A stretch of 64,000 nucleotides of DNA from Haematococcus lacustris (taxonomy: Eukaryota; Chlorophyta; Chlorophyceae; Chlamydomonadales; Haematococcaceae), in NCBI GenBank assembly GCA_030144725.1, contig JASKMD010000008.1:5645056-5709055 (forward strand). Reading direction: 5' to 3'. Made by a program: the position numbers and the translations under genes. Of this stretch, positions 1 to 11,713 are shown in pieces. Positions within the stretch are counted from its first letter, which is position 1; every line of letters begins with the position of its first letter. The notes under the pieces were generated by a model. That model ran no database searches, was not told the DNA's origin, and saw only the letters and a program-made list of their open reading frames with translations.

Positions 1-207
1 GCCAAGACACAAGGCGGGGTCAACACAAACAGTGCGGGGGCACATAAGGCGGGAGCAGACCCACACCTGACGTTGACGCGTGGCCCAGCCATCACGGCGC
101 GCCTGTCGTTGCTTGCCTTGGGCGGAACGAGAAACTGCGATGGAACCAACAGGAGCGACGGGTTATCTCACAGCGCAAAACTCACGTCTAGGGCTCACGT
201 CACGGCT

Positions 208-277
208 GGGGACACGCACCTTTACGTTTCTTGTCGCTACCCTTCCGCTTCTTCTTAGCCATCACGCGATGCGCAGT
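208..277 (-). repeat. 70-bp basic-peptide module, copy 1
   Basis: Read on the minus strand this segment encodes a lysine/arginine-rich peptide (MAKKKRKGSDKKRKG) that looks like a nuclear localisation signal. The same 70 bp, with one difference, recurs at 32085-32154. There it is fused to the 3' end of a Fanzor copy. Here it is followed by unrelated sequence, so it looks like a fragment of a mobile element, not a gene. The two copies are seen directly; the NLS role is inferred from composition. Confidence 0.6.
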
Positions 278-343
278 GCGACGGGCGGTGGCCTCTTCGA
301 GCAACTTGGGTTTCCCGTGAAAAATACACGGTTGTGTGAAAAT

Positions 344-878
344 ACACAATGCCTGGATGGCTCAGCCTCGCGTCATGGGTCTGTGGAAGATGAGCGAGAG
401 TTGCTTACACAACCCATTAACTAGCTATCAACTAGTATCAGCTATCAACTTGCAGCCAGGCATGGGTGAAGAAACTATAAAGAACCTTATGCCAATGCTT
501 GTGTGAACCAGGCACTGCCATCGTATCCCATGGGTGTGAGTCCATGGCTGGGCAAACTAGGCGCACTGAGGAGAAACCCTGTTTGCCCTGGCAATGAATG
601 ATGTCGTGCAACCTTATGGTATGCTTTGGCCTCACCCCTCACCTAGTGCTGTGCACCATGGCTTGGGGCCTGCACTAGACATGCATGCAGGCTACACTGC
701 CACACCGCGCTGGACGCAGAGCACCTCCCTGAGGTACCTGCAGCAGCCCTCTTTCACCAGGTCATGCGCCATCAAGGTGTGGTGGTGGGAGCCCCTCACT
801 ACCAAGTCCCTTGTTACCTAAACACAATGCCTGGATGGCTCAGCCTCGCGTCATGGGTCTGTGGAAGATGAGCGAGAG
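344..878. repeat. 57-bp direct repeat flanking a 421-bp segment
   Basis: Positions 344-400 and 822-878 are identical 57-bp direct repeats. They bracket 421 bp (401-821), most of which (441-810) is a dispersed repeat found again at 41568-41938. The arrangement fits an insertion with a long target duplication or a small tandem duplication. No coding capacity is seen inside. Confidence 0.75.
441..810. repeat. Dispersed ~370-bp repeat, copy 1
   Basis: This segment is a close match, with scattered substitutions, to 41568-41938. That second copy abuts the truncated 5' end of the near-full-length Fanzor gene. No terminal repeats or open reading frame shared by the two copies were found, so its class is unknown. 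Confidence 0.8.
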
Positions 879-2198
879 GCTCGCAGCTCAACAGCTCAAC
901 AGCTCAACAGCTCAACAGCCCAGATCAAGTGAAAAGGGAACAGGGCCAAGCCAATCCAGTCAACCCCAGCTGTCAGCCACCTTGCACCTTGCATCGTAGG
1001 AGGGGTCATTACATAGCTGTGGAACATCCAGCCTCCATCCAGCCTCCATCCATCCATCCAGCCTCCATCCAGGGACACAACAGGTGACACTACATGAAGA
1101 CGTACACAAGGCTTGTCAAGCACTCGCTATGACAAGCATACATCACTAGTACCGTTCTAGTAATCATGCGTCCACACTACGCCCATCTCCACACTTACGC
1201 GCACTGCACCCCTACACACATGACTGTATGACCCACTGACATCTAACAACTTGAGACAACAAGCTATTAGGCCAGAGTGCCAGGCTCAGTCAGAATGAAA
1301 GCCCCAACTCCACACACAACACTTCCGTCCCAGTTCCTCTCCGTTTACTTCTGCTCCGCTGCCACCACACATGACTATGCTACAAGACCATCTGGCCCTG
1401 GGCAAACATGCCAAACCAGAGGCTGTTGCTCCTGAGCAATGGTCCCACACCCCATGCCCATCACAGTCCATGTGCAATTTGCAGCCATAATGCCATGCAG
1501 AAGTACACTGCCCCGCATCCATACAGCACCATACACATGGCTTGCCTACAGCTCCTGCCCTAATACATCAAAACTGTCCCGCAAGCTGAGCTGATGATGC
1601 AGTGCACGCAGTTTCATGTCGGAGAAACACACCACTAAGTATGTGCAAGCTGTGGGTGGGCTAGCATCCAAGGAATGCTAGCCGCATGGCATGCAGACAC
1701 CATAGCCTGAGCCACTGAATGTGCCTAGCTGCAGCCAGTCTGCATGCACATGGCCAAAACAGTTCCCAAGACCCCCTGCTAACCTATAGCATGCACATTA
1801 GATGCACATGAGGCACGGTCAACAAAGCAATTTGCACTGCAGCAAGCATCCCTTGTGTGCAGAAACACAGCAGGGCTTGCCACTAATGCACCTCTTGTTC
1901 TGTGGCCAACCAATGATAACAGCCTAGATACCTGTAATGCCAGCCATGTGCTTGCATTCAAGATGTTTGGGACAGTGATGCAGGTGCACATTGCCACAGG
2001 CATGTTGAACTCAAGTCATGCACTTGATATGTGGGCCCTCTACTTATTATAGTGCGCAATACCCACAGCGCTGACTGTGAGCACAAGCACTAATGTGAAA
2101 AGTACAGGCATACACTCCTGGCGGAGCAGGCAAACGTGCAAGCTGTACAGAGAGGTGTGGGGGGGAGGGGAGAAGGTAAGCCAGATTGGTGAGGCGCC
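879..2198. other. No gene recognised
   Basis: The stretch holds short tandem arrays (an 8-mer near 888-918 and CATCCAGCCTC-type repeats near 1025-1075). Otherwise it is unremarkable sequence with no exon-like reading frame on either strand. Together with 1-343 it contains nothing I can assign to a host gene. Confidence 0.5.
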
Positions 2199-2645
2199 TC
2201 ACATGGCAGCGACTGAGACCACCCTGTTGGCACGGAGCAGGAGGCTTGAAGTTGGCATTGGGAGGGCTTCCGGCTTGGGAGAGCTGAACATGGCTGGGCA
2301 AGCAAAGTGGGAGCCTGCAGTGGCAGCAGCTCTGGTAGCGGACACTGGAGGCGTAGCCAAAGGTGCAATGCTGAGCGATGGCTCGGTGCGCGGCATGCGT
2401 TGAACGTTCACATACAAGCCCTTGACGGGGCTGGGAGTGGGACCAGGTGTTGTAGAGCAGCGCTGCTTGCGTCCGTTGCTTGGCAGGTGCTGGGACGGCG
2501 CGTCAGGGCGAGCTGGGTTTGGAGGGCTAGGCCTGCGCTTCGATGCTTTCTTGATGACAATCTCTAGGCTGGCGAAACCGTGCGAAGTTGAAGGAGACCT
2601 GGCCAGAGGACGAGGCAACCAAGCTAAACGGTGAATAAATCCCAT
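2199..2645 (-). CDS. Small basic/proline-rich protein with a PNRC/EDC-like decapping motif
   Basis: A 148-residue uninterrupted reading frame begins at ATG 2645 and ends at a TGA just below 2201. The N-terminal third is basic (IVIKKASKRRP near residues 30-39). The C-terminal part contains FACPAMFSSPKPEALPMP (about residues 113-130). This fits the PNRC/Edc1-2 short linear motif (aromatic-A-G-x-x-F-x-x-S-P-x-P-x-x-L-P-x-P), except that Cys replaces the Gly. In plants, animals and fungi such motifs bind the EVH1 domain of Dcp1 and stimulate mRNA decapping. By analogy this could be a decapping coactivator acting in cytoplasmic P-bodies. The assignment rests on one motif. The protein may have further exons, since a plausible splice acceptor lies near residue 15, and expression is unproven. 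Confidence 0.5.
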   Translation of the reverse strand: MGFIHRLAWLPRPLARSPSTSHGFASLEIVIKKASKRRPSPPNPARPDAPSQHLPSNGRKQRCSTTPGPTPSPVKGLYVNVQRMPRTEPSLSIAPLATPPVSATRAAATAGSHFACPAMFSSPKPEALPMPTSSLLLRANRVVSVAAM

Positions 2646-4212
2646 TGCCTAGCCAGCGGAATTCCAGTCCAGGTTAGCTACCGAATGTCTCACCTGGTGC
2701 TTGCGACGCTGCTAGGCGTTGCGTTGGTTTCGAAGTATGGCTGCACAGCAAGCACGAAGCTTCGCTCTTGATATCTAGGACGTGTACGTTTGCGCTAACG
2801 AGTAACGACGTGCCTCAAGGCTGCAGGTGGCCTCACCTGCAGTTCTCGCTCTGTAACTTTTCCTAGCTGGGGCTTTGCTGCACAGGCTGCGACCAGGGCG
2901 TCCAGCAGGCCTTCAGCATCCCCGCGGAACTGCGGGGCAGCGGTGACGAGCTTTTACATAAGGCCACCCCAGCGAACTACCAGCTGCCACAGACTGCTGA
3001 GATGCAGTATGCCCGTCGTTGTGCTCACCATGGCGGACACGGAGGAGGACATTCGCGGTCCCAGATCTCGCAACTAAGGTAGGAGCTTGAAATGGGCCGG
3101 AGGACAGGATTGGCAACACAGGAGGCAATAACTCAGGCAGAGTGCCGGCGCAAACGATATAGCATGCTGCGGTGTGAAGTGAGATGAGTGATAGGTTCAC
3201 GTTCGCAAGGTGGCAGCGTACATCGGAGTGGGGGCGTTCACCAGGAAACTAAGGAGACGTTCATAGCTAGCGAGTTCATGTCACAATACTGTGGGGGATC
3301 CGGCGCAGAATCCGGTCCAAGATCCGGTCCCGGTCTTGCGCTTTACATTCCACAGCGGCGGGAAGATAGCACCCTCGAATATGTCAGCAGCCAACTGCCC
3401 TTCCGTCGCAGGATGACAGCGGCATCAACTGGAGATTAGCCTACAGACAACACCTTGGTCTTGCGGGGTGTGGAGAGTTGTTGGTGAATTCACGGACCTC
3501 ATAAGTCATGACCCATGCCTGTGCAATATGCATGTATGTCTGTACTTGTCTTAATGTTGATTTGAACACGTTAATACAACACGCTGGACACTGCTCCGGC
3601 AGACTTCGACGCCTCAATCACACAGGCACGCATGGACGCCGAGCTAGAGCGGCTCAAACATGCGCACAGCATCATATACGCTCAAAACACAAACGAGAAG
3701 CGCGACGACATCCCACACCTGCTTACATGTTTCGTGAGTGCGTGTGTCACTACATGCCAGCTACGAGCAGCTCCTGGCATCACTCGCATGATAGACATAA
3801 CACACAAGGTGTAACAGACATCACAGGCGCAACTGAGCACACATACACACACACACACACCCCATCCAACAGGTTTAAGACTTCAGTAAGGAGCACCTGT
3901 ATTGCCATGCCTGCGTTTCTCCATGTTTAGCTCCATGTTCCTCCTCCTGTGGCTGCATTTGTCATGTGCAGAAAACCGGAGTGGGTGCATTTTCGCGGGT
4001 GAGCAGCCAATGCACAGCTCCTTGAAGTGGCCTCTAGCTTGGCTGACCGGGCAAGCTGTGCCTGCTCATTTGCACAAACCTCCCTCACTGACCTGACCAT
4101 GTCTTGCAAGATGTAATCGCATGCGAACAGCATGACAATGGCTGCATGGCTGCTGTCAAAGTCAGGCTCACCCTACCTGCCCTGCAAAGTGCACCCTGCC
4201 CGCCCTGCTCAG
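2646..4212. other. No certain gene; may hold 5' exons of the armadillo-like gene
   Basis: There are scattered open frames (for example 3188-3439 and 3508-3930, plus) but none has convincing composition, homology or splice support. A CACA dinucleotide run lies near 3840-3862. The start codon and first exon of the gene beginning at 4213 should lie here or further left, but I could not identify them. Confidence 0.4.
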
Positions 4213-6541
4213 CAAGAGGCCGGGTTCTTGTTGTGGCACCACGCCATGGGGGGACCAGAGGTGCAAGAGGAGCTGGTAGGGGCGGGCGTGGTGGCAGCTT
4301 GCCTCTCAGTGCTCAGCCCAGGGTCATTGGACGCTGCTGCACCGGAGCAAACATGCGCAGCGGGTGGGTGGGGAGGCTACGAGTGCAGGGCTAAGGAGGT
4401 GGGCTGGGGGGGGTGCCAAAGTTCAGTGGTGGGCTGGGGGGTGGGCTGCACAGACCTGGGCGATCTTGTGCCATGCCCAATGCCCATCTGTAATTGTCTC
4501 TCCTTTCTCCTCTCAATTTCATCTCCTCCTCACTCTTTCTCCCTCCTGTGATGCCCCCAGCATGTCAACCTCCCTCCCTGCTTCCCTCCCTCACGCACCC
4601 CTTCCACCCCTTTCCTGCCCCTCATGGCCTTCCTCCCCTGCCCCCCTGGCCCCCCTCTCCCCCCTGGCCCCGCGTCTCCAGGGGTGTTGGTGGCCGTGGC
4701 GGAGTCTGAAGACCAGCGGGATGCAGTCATCCGAGGCCGCTCCCCCTCAGCGTCAGCCGTGGCGGTGCTCCACGCAGTGCTGCAGGACACACGGCCGGCA
4801 ATGAACGCCTACGCGGCCCGGGCGCTGCGGCTCATAGCTGAGGAGCCTGTGGTGGGTGCCATGGCTGGGCAAGGGGGAGCAAAGGGGGGGCAGTGGGTCA
4901 GGGGCAAGGGGAGCCATGGGTCAGGGCGAGGGACAGCTTTGCGGCTAGGGTTTGTGGCTAGGGTTTAGGAGGAGGGGGTTAGGATTAGGTTCTGTGATCA
5001 AGGCGTGGCAGCAGGGTCAAGGATGAGAGTGTTACATGAGGAACCAAAGATACGACGTAGGTGATCATTGTCGGAGCTGGGGGGGTCAGGGGTGTGACTC
5101 AGAGCTTGGCTATGGTGGAAGGTGGGTGGAAGGTGAAGGAACCGTCAAACCCCTCTTTTGAAATTCCCTAATCTACACTTCCACCCACCCTTAGCCCCCC
5201 CTCCCCTACCCCTCACCTGCCCATTCTTCCATGCCCCACCCAGCTGCTGACCTCTCCCACCACCCCTGCCCCCACTGTGGCCCCCCCTCAGGCTCGTGCC
5301 TCCCTGTTGAAGCAGCTGGAGCAGGCCCTGCCCTACAGCGGTCTGTACCGCGACCTGCTGGTCCACTGCCGCGATGTGAACACCCTGACGCAGCTGGGCC
5401 ACTACCTCACCGCCCTGCTGACTAAGGCAGGTCGCCCTGCTGCAGCAGGGGCAGCAGCAGCAGGGGCAGCAGCAGCAGCGGCAGCAGCGGCAGCAGCGGC
5501 AGCAGCGGCAGCAGCGGCAGCAGCGGCAGCAGCAGCAGCAGCACAGCTGCCCTGCACACCACATCAGGGACATGGGAGCTGCGGCAGGGGCTGTGGTGCA
5601 GGCAACTGCAGGGGCGGCAGGGCTGGCGGACACAGGCAGGGGTGTCGTGGGATTCTATGGGACATCAGGAGCCGTGGGGCAGCAGGGGCAGAGCCGGCAG
5701 CAGCAGCAGCAGCCTCTGGTCCTGAAGGAGCAGGGAAAGCGGAGGCAGCAGGGGCATCATGGGCCTCAAGGGTGGAGCAGGGGCAGAGTGGGCAGCAGAG
5801 GGGCAGCAGGAACAGAGTTGGCAGCAGTAGGGCAGCAGGGGCAGTGGGTGTGGAAGGGTTCGGTGGAGTGGGCAGCAGGGACTTGGCTCCCTAGGTGCTT
5901 GGGTGAGGGCCAGGGTGTGACACGCTCCATCGCCTCCCCTGCCTGCCCTGCCGCCCTGCAGCGTGAGGACCTGCAGGTAGAGGCGGTGGATGCGGGCCTG
6001 GTGGAGGCTTGCCTGGTCAGCCTGCGCCATGTCAAGGTGGGGTCACGCCTTCCTGGCTCAAGGTCGGACCGGGGCAGCCGCTTGCAGCCAAGAACTGTGT
6101 TTCATTCCACGGGTCATGAAGTCACGGGTCATGACGTCACGAGTCATGAAGTCACGAGGCATGAAGGATGGAGGCGCAGGCCCACCCACCTACCTACAAC
6201 TGCCTCTTCCCCCTGAAGCTCCTGGGACCCATCCCTGCCGTCCTGCTGCTCCGCCCCCTGCCACCCTGGCCCTGTCCCTAGTCCTCCATGGCCTCATGCC
6301 CTGACCCCCAGCCATGAAGGCCCTGCCCCTGGTGCCCTGACCCTGAGCCCCTCCTCTACAGGCCCTGCCCCTGAAGACCTTGCCTGCCGCCCTGTGTTCC
6401 AGGTGGACCCAGCTGCCTGCGCGGTGCTCAGCTGCCTGTGCTGCCTGGCAGACCTCAACATGGCACTGCCACGCATCCACAAGGCAGGTGAGGGAGGGGC
6501 GCACCCCCACCCCCACCCCCAAACCCCACTCCCCCAAACCC

Positions 6542-6584
<43 letters not shown>

Positions 6585-9500
6585 TGCCAGGGTGCCCATG
6601 GTGGTGGTAGTGGTGGTGGTGCTGCTGCTGCTGCTGTGCCAGCAGGCGGTGTCCCGGTGCTGGTGGACCTGGCAGGGCCCCCTCCTCAGAGCTGGGTCGA
6701 GGTCGAGCGCCTGCATTGCTCCAGGTGAGGGCAATCCTCAGCTGAGCTGACACGGCTACACCATGGCAGGAGCAGTGGCAGGCTGGGCAGGCTCAGGGAA
6801 AGGCCATACCAGCTGGCTGAGAACCTCCCCCTCCCCTCCCGTCCCACTACCTCACTCATCCTTACTCGCAGTCATTCCTACTCTCACTTATCTCTGTTGC
6901 CTGGCATGCTGCCTGCCCTGCTGCTAGCTCTCAGCCTGCCCACTGTTCCGCCCCTGCTGCCTTGCACACCAACCCTTCATGGCATTACCCTATGCTCGCT
7001 AGCATGGGGCATGCCAGGCAGCGTAGCCCTACTCAGACCTCACCTTGTACACAGCATTTAGGAGCTTCTGTAGCGCCTCGCCTGATCAGGCTTTGCATGA
7101 TGGACACCCTGCCCTCATGCCACTTCTACACCGTTCATATTTTAAAGAAACCCTGCCTTGGCTTGTCTTCCGCCTGCCCCATTTCAGGCTGGCGGCCTTG
7201 ACACTAGACAGCCCTGCCCTGGGCCCTGGCGCGGCTGCCACCCCCTTGACCTCCCCGCAAGCACACCGCTCAACATCTGCTCAGGCAACAACCCCTGGCA
7301 GGAGCCCCAAGACGCCCAAGTAAAGCCACGGCCGCCTGGCAGCACCCTGACCCTGACCCTGACCCTGACCCTGACCCTGACCCTGACCCTGACCCTGACC
7401 CTGACCCTGACCCTGACCCTGACCCTGACCCTGACCCTGACCCTAGCAGCCATCAGCCGACCCTTGGCCTGCTTGGCTGTCTTGGCTGCAGGAGCTCCAA
7501 GACCCTACGCTTAGAGCCAGGCACAGAAGCAGGTGTAGGCGGTCCTGACGGCAGCAGCAGCCCCCGGGAGGTGAGAGTCCATGGCCCCTCCTCCATGCCA
7601 CAACATGCCATGCCCAGCCCTCACCGCCAGCACTGGCAGATGGATCTTCCCCAAACACCCCAAGCCCCCATGAAAGGGCCATCTCAAACATAACACTCAT
7701 GAAACATGAACGTCTATGATGCCAGACAGGAACATGAAGTAGCCAGACATGGACTCACCAGACAAGACCAGCCACCAGTGCACCCATCACAGCAGCTGAC
7801 CTCACCAACACCTGCCAGGATTCTCAGTCGCCAGGACCTGGGGCCAACTCCCTCCAACATGCCTACCTTGCCCGCCCTGCTTGTTCACCTTGGACCTCCT
7901 GCCTGCGGGAATGTGCAGCCCAGGGAGCGCCCCTCACCAAAGGCAGGGCCAGTGGGCAGCACGGCCACAGCCGGCAAACCCAGCCCAGCCCATGCCCAAG
8001 CCCCAGGGCCAGGGGAGGCTGTGCAGCCACTGCCTGCCCCTCCCCCTGGTCTTGACCAGCAGGACCTGATCAGCGCCAGCCATGTGGCGCTCAAGTGGCA
8101 AGCCATCGTGCACATGCAGGCAGGTGGAACACAGGCCCACTGGGCTGAGCTGTCAGGAGTGGGTATGGGAAGGGGAAGGGGAAGGGGAAGGGGAAGGGGA
8201 AGGGGAAGGGGAAGGGGAAGGGGAAGGGGAAGGGGAAGGGGAAGGGGAAGGGGAAGGGGAAGGGGAAGGGGAAGGGCCAGCCTCAGGAATGGGATGGAGA
8301 CAGGGACGGGAATGGGGACGGGGATGGGGAGGGGGACGGGGAGGAGACCAGGGGCCAGACAGTGCCTGGGCTGCCTGGGCCAGCCTGCGATGTCTGCCCC
8401 TAGGTCCTGGAGGGATTCCCTGCTTACCCACTCTCCTGACTGGCTGCCCACCGGCCTGTTCACCGGATGGCTTGATCACCCCACATGCGGCCTGCTTGCC
8501 AGGCTACGGTCCCGCCTGCCTGCACTAGGCGTCGGCCTGCCTGGCTGCCTGCTGCCTGCAGACCCGCAGCTACGTGGCCGGCTGCCTCTACCAGCTGTGT
8601 CAGGTCAGACGCAGCCTTGGGGCAGCAGGCCGGAGGGGCAGCAGGCCGGAGGGGCAGCAGGCCGGAGGGGCAGCAGGCCAGAGGGGCAGCAGGCCAGAGG
8701 GGCAGCAGGCCAGAGGGGCAGCAGGCCAGGGGAGCAGCAGGCCAGAGGGGCAGCAGGCCAGGGGAGCGGCAGGTGCCTTGCATGCCATGTCAGGGTCAGG
8801 GTCACCCCCACTGTCTCACCTCAGAGCCTCAGGCCCCTAGGCCGTTGGGGAACATTTCTACAAAGTCACACACTGGTCACACCCCCAGCATGTCAGGCAT
8901 GGCTGTGTTAAGGTTAAGGTAGGGCGGTTGAGTGTAGAGCTCAGGGCAGCTGAGCTGAGGCGGCCGATTGACCCTGTGAGCAGGTGCCTGAGTACATGCA
9001 CGCCATCAGCGCCCGCCTGGCCACGCACCGCCTGGTCCCCCTGCTGCTCAAGGTCATGGGCTATGACTCAGCCGCTGGTGAGGTCAAGGGGCGCATGGGG
9101 GCACAGCTGTCACCCTGTGGCAGCCTCATGAACAGCCTGGTGCCCCTGTGTGCTGCTTGGCCAGGCCAGATGTCCCTCATGCCCTCCTCAACCCCTAGAT
9201 GTACGTGGCCAGCGCCCTGGGTGCCTGTGATGCACACGAAGGCTGTGCTTGATGAGCTGTGCTGGCCTGGTCTTGGTCCACCCAGTGTAGAGGCCCCCTT
9301 AGACAGGGGAGGGGCCTCCCCAGGGGGGCCTCCCCTGAGTGTCAGTGCTGGTCCACCTGGACATGGCCACCTGGGCCCCTTTGCCAAAGAGACAAGAAAA
9401 ACTCTTCACCCTTAAACCTGTAACTCAACTTAACTTGGACTTAACGTAAATCAACTTAGACCTTAGACTCTTAATCCTTGAACAAAAGGAGGGCCCCTCT

Positions 9501-11713
9501 GAGCCAAAACCTGCGGAACCTGTGAGGGGTCAGAGGACCACGACCATAACGGGCTGCCTGCAAGGCAAAGGCAGAGGGTGGAGGACAGGGCATCTGCCAT
9601 GGGAAAGCTTAGGGCAATGTTTAGGAGGGGTTGGGATGGCGGTGGCGACAGTGACCGAGTCTATGGGTCACACTTCATCAGTGTGTGGACCCCTTGCACT
9701 GGGAAGGCTTTGTGCTCCCTGAAACCGAACAAGTGCCAGTCTAATGATCCCCTGCCGCAGGGAAGAAGGGGAAAGTCAAGAAGAAGAAGCTGGCATTGGA
9801 AGGCGAGCAGTTGCAGGCAGCAATACGCATCACTGGAGCACTCAAGTTCCTGAGGTGAACTACCACGGGGCGGCTCACCCCGACTCCCATCATACCCCCG
9901 CGGCCCCACTCCCCCACCCCACCCCTCGTCTCAACCCTGCACCCTGGCATTGTCACCTGAGCCTACACCTGCACCCCTCCTTCCTCCTCCATGCACCATT
10001 GCTACCACCAGCCCCCACCCCACACCCCCACCCCCCACCCCCACCCCCACCCCCACCCCCACCCCCACCCCACACCCCCACCCCACACCCCGACCCCACA
10101 CCCCCACCCCACACCCCCACCCCACACCCACACCCCACACCCACACCCCACACCCCCACCCCACACCCCACACCCCCACCCCACACCCCCACCCCACACC
10201 CCCACCCCACACCCCCACCCCACACCCCCACCCCACACCCCCACCCCACACCCCCACCCCACACCCACACCCCACACCCACACCCCACACCCACACCCCA
10301 CACCCACACCCCACACCTCGTCTCAGTCCTGCGCCCTGGCATCGCCACCAGCCTGCATCTGCACCTGCCCCCTGCGCCCGCCCGCCTGCTCCACAGCTTG
10401 CTGAACATTGAGCGCTACCGCATCGCCAAGCTGGGGGCCCTGAAGCCCCTGGTGCAGCTGTACGAGGAGTGTGGGCACACACTGCTGCGCCGCAATGCCC
10501 AGGTGGGGGCCGGCAGCAGGTGAAGCTCAGCGGCACATGGCATGGTGAATGAGGGAGGGTGGACGCATGGAACGTGGCAGCGCAGGACGGGCAGGCGGGC
10601 GGCAAGGGGCGTCGGCATGTGGGTCAGGCAGGTGGTGGTGGCGGCCTCACGGCTGAGCTTCTACAGTCTACGCCCCCTGGGCAATCGAAGGGGCTGTACT
10701 CTCTAATGGTCAGACCTGACCTCTGGCCCTCCCCCCTCCCTCTCCCTCTCCCCCTCCCCCTCCCCCTCCCCCTCCCCCTCCCCCTCCCCCTCCCCCTCCC
10801 CCTCCCCCTCCCCCTCCCCCTCCCCCTCCCCCTCCCCCTCCCCCTCCCCCTCCCCCCTCCCCCTCCCCCTCCCCCTCCCCCTCCCCCTCCCCCTCCCCCT
10901 CCCCCTCCCCCTCCCCCTCATTATCATCACATGGTGTTCACTGGTGTGAAGCGTAGCCGAACACCACCGTTGTTGCTGCAGCACATCGATCAGATGGCCG
11001 CTGGTGCGCCCCGCACAGGTGCTCCTCGGCAACCTGGCGCTGCTTGCAGAGAACGGGCAGCTGCTGCTGGATGGCGGGCTGCCTGAGGTGTTCCTGGTGC
11101 CACGGCCCATGCGCCTGGCTGCACACGAGGTGGGTCGACCTGCTGGACTCCCTCGTCATCCAGGGGGGGGGCAGAGGTCCCTCGCTGGGCCTTCCGTGCG
11201 ATGCTGTCTTCGCCCATTCATGTCACACACAGGAGCGACAGGGCCCTTAGGTAAGAAGGGGAAAGTCAAGAAGAAGAAGCTGGCATTGGAGGGCGAGCAG
11301 TTGCAGGCAGCAATACGCATCACTGGAGCACTCACACAGGAGCGACAGGGTCCCTACAATGGATGATACATACTAATTTTCAGTTCTACATGTCCGCTCA
11401 ACACCTCATGTCACCGCACTCCCCTGTAGGCCTGGGGTACAGCAGCATCCAGCCCACCCTCCCCCTTCTGTGTCGATTGTTCCCTCGTTGTGCATGGGAA
11501 GGATGGGGAGCGGCAGGGGTGTCTGTTGGTGGCGCACAGAGCTCTTGTTTTTCCTCAAGCCCCCTCACATCAACATATTCAAAGTCGCTGTGCCGCTGCA
11601 TGCATGCATGCATGCGAGTGCAGGCCCTGCAGCTGAGCTTTGAGTTCCCGGACTTTGCCGCTGCACCTGGGGGTCAGGAGCCTGATTCTGGCAGTAGCCC
11701 TGCAGCCCAGTGA
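4213..11713 (+). CDS. Armadillo-like helical repeat protein, multi-exon (5' end not located)
   Basis: Fourteen exons can be placed: 4213-4363, 4682-4851, 5292-5426, 5962-6036, 6403-6487, 6643-6724, 8063-8119, 8562-8603, 8984-9052, 9199-9241, 9761-9854, 10397-10502, 11019-11129 and 11624-11713 (stop TGA). Phases agree at every junction except 6724/8063, where at least one small exon is missing. Donors at 5427, 8120 and 9242 are GC instead of GT. The protein is rich in short amphipathic helices of armadillo/HEAT type, for example LGNLALLAENGQLLLDGG followed by LPEVFLV, and IAKLGALKPLVQLYEECG. The exon at 9761 adds a lysine-rich patch (GKKGKVKKKK). Such proteins are usually protein-interaction scaffolds. 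No specific family is recognised, and the partner and location are unknown. Introns carry long simple repeats. The start codon was not found. Confidence 0.7.
5418..5545 (+). repeat. GCAGCAGGG/GCAGCAGCG trinucleotide-rich tract
   Basis: About 125 bp of imperfect (GCA/GCG)n lies immediately after the GC-type donor at 5427, so it is intronic in the armadillo-like gene. Confidence 0.8.
6541..6585 (+). repeat. (CTG)n microsatellite
   Basis: About 14 CTG units lie in the intron between exons 6403-6487 and 6643-6724. Confidence 0.9.
7345..7445 (+). repeat. (CCCTGA)n hexamer array
   Basis: About 17 near-perfect CCCTGA units. The same hexamer recurs at 28037-28116 and at about 29105-29132, all in introns of otherwise unrelated plus-strand genes. 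Confidence 0.95.
8160..8278 (+). repeat. (GGGGAA)n hexamer array
   Basis: About 19 to 20 units of a purine-only hexamer, intronic. Strand-asymmetric purine runs like this can form triplex or G-rich structures. Confidence 0.95.
8618..8772 (+). repeat. 16-bp minisatellite (GGGGCAGCAGGCCAGA type)
   Basis: About nine to ten units of a 16-bp repeat with A/G variants, in the intron between exons 8562-8603 and 8984-9052. All antisense and sense reading frames across it are by-products of the repeat. Confidence 0.9.
10005..10317 (+). repeat. CCCCACACCC-type minisatellite
   Basis: About 310 bp of C-rich/CA repeats with interspersed 6- and 12-bp periods, filling the intron upstream of exon 10397-10502. 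The opposite strand is almost pure G and T. Confidence 0.95.
10724..10919 (+). repeat. (CCCCTC)n hexamer array
   Basis: About 30 CCCCTC units with small interruptions, intronic, upstream of exon 11019-11129. Confidence 0.95.
11226..11350 (+). pseudogene. Copied exon of the armadillo-like gene, flanked by 18-bp direct repeats
   Basis: Positions about 11251-11332 are a near-identical copy of exon 9761-9842 (the lysine-rich exon), with one synonymous-type change. The copy lies in the last intron. It has lost the 3' splice context: the acceptor side now reads TTAGGTAAG, and the donor end (GTTCCTGAG) is replaced by unrelated sequence. An 18-bp sequence (CACACAGGAGCGACAGGG) stands at 11226-11243 and again at 11333-11350, directly flanking the copy like a target-site duplication. 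Confidence 0.75.

Noticed and set aside
7706..8911. 401-codon plus-strand frame
   Set aside because: It reads through the GGGGAA array and the 16-bp minisatellite and ignores the supported exons 8063-8119 and 8562-8603. It is a repeat artefact.
9744..10605. Long His/Pro or Gly/Val frames on both strands
   Set aside because: They are generated by the CCCCACA minisatellite in an intron; only the ends overlap real exons.
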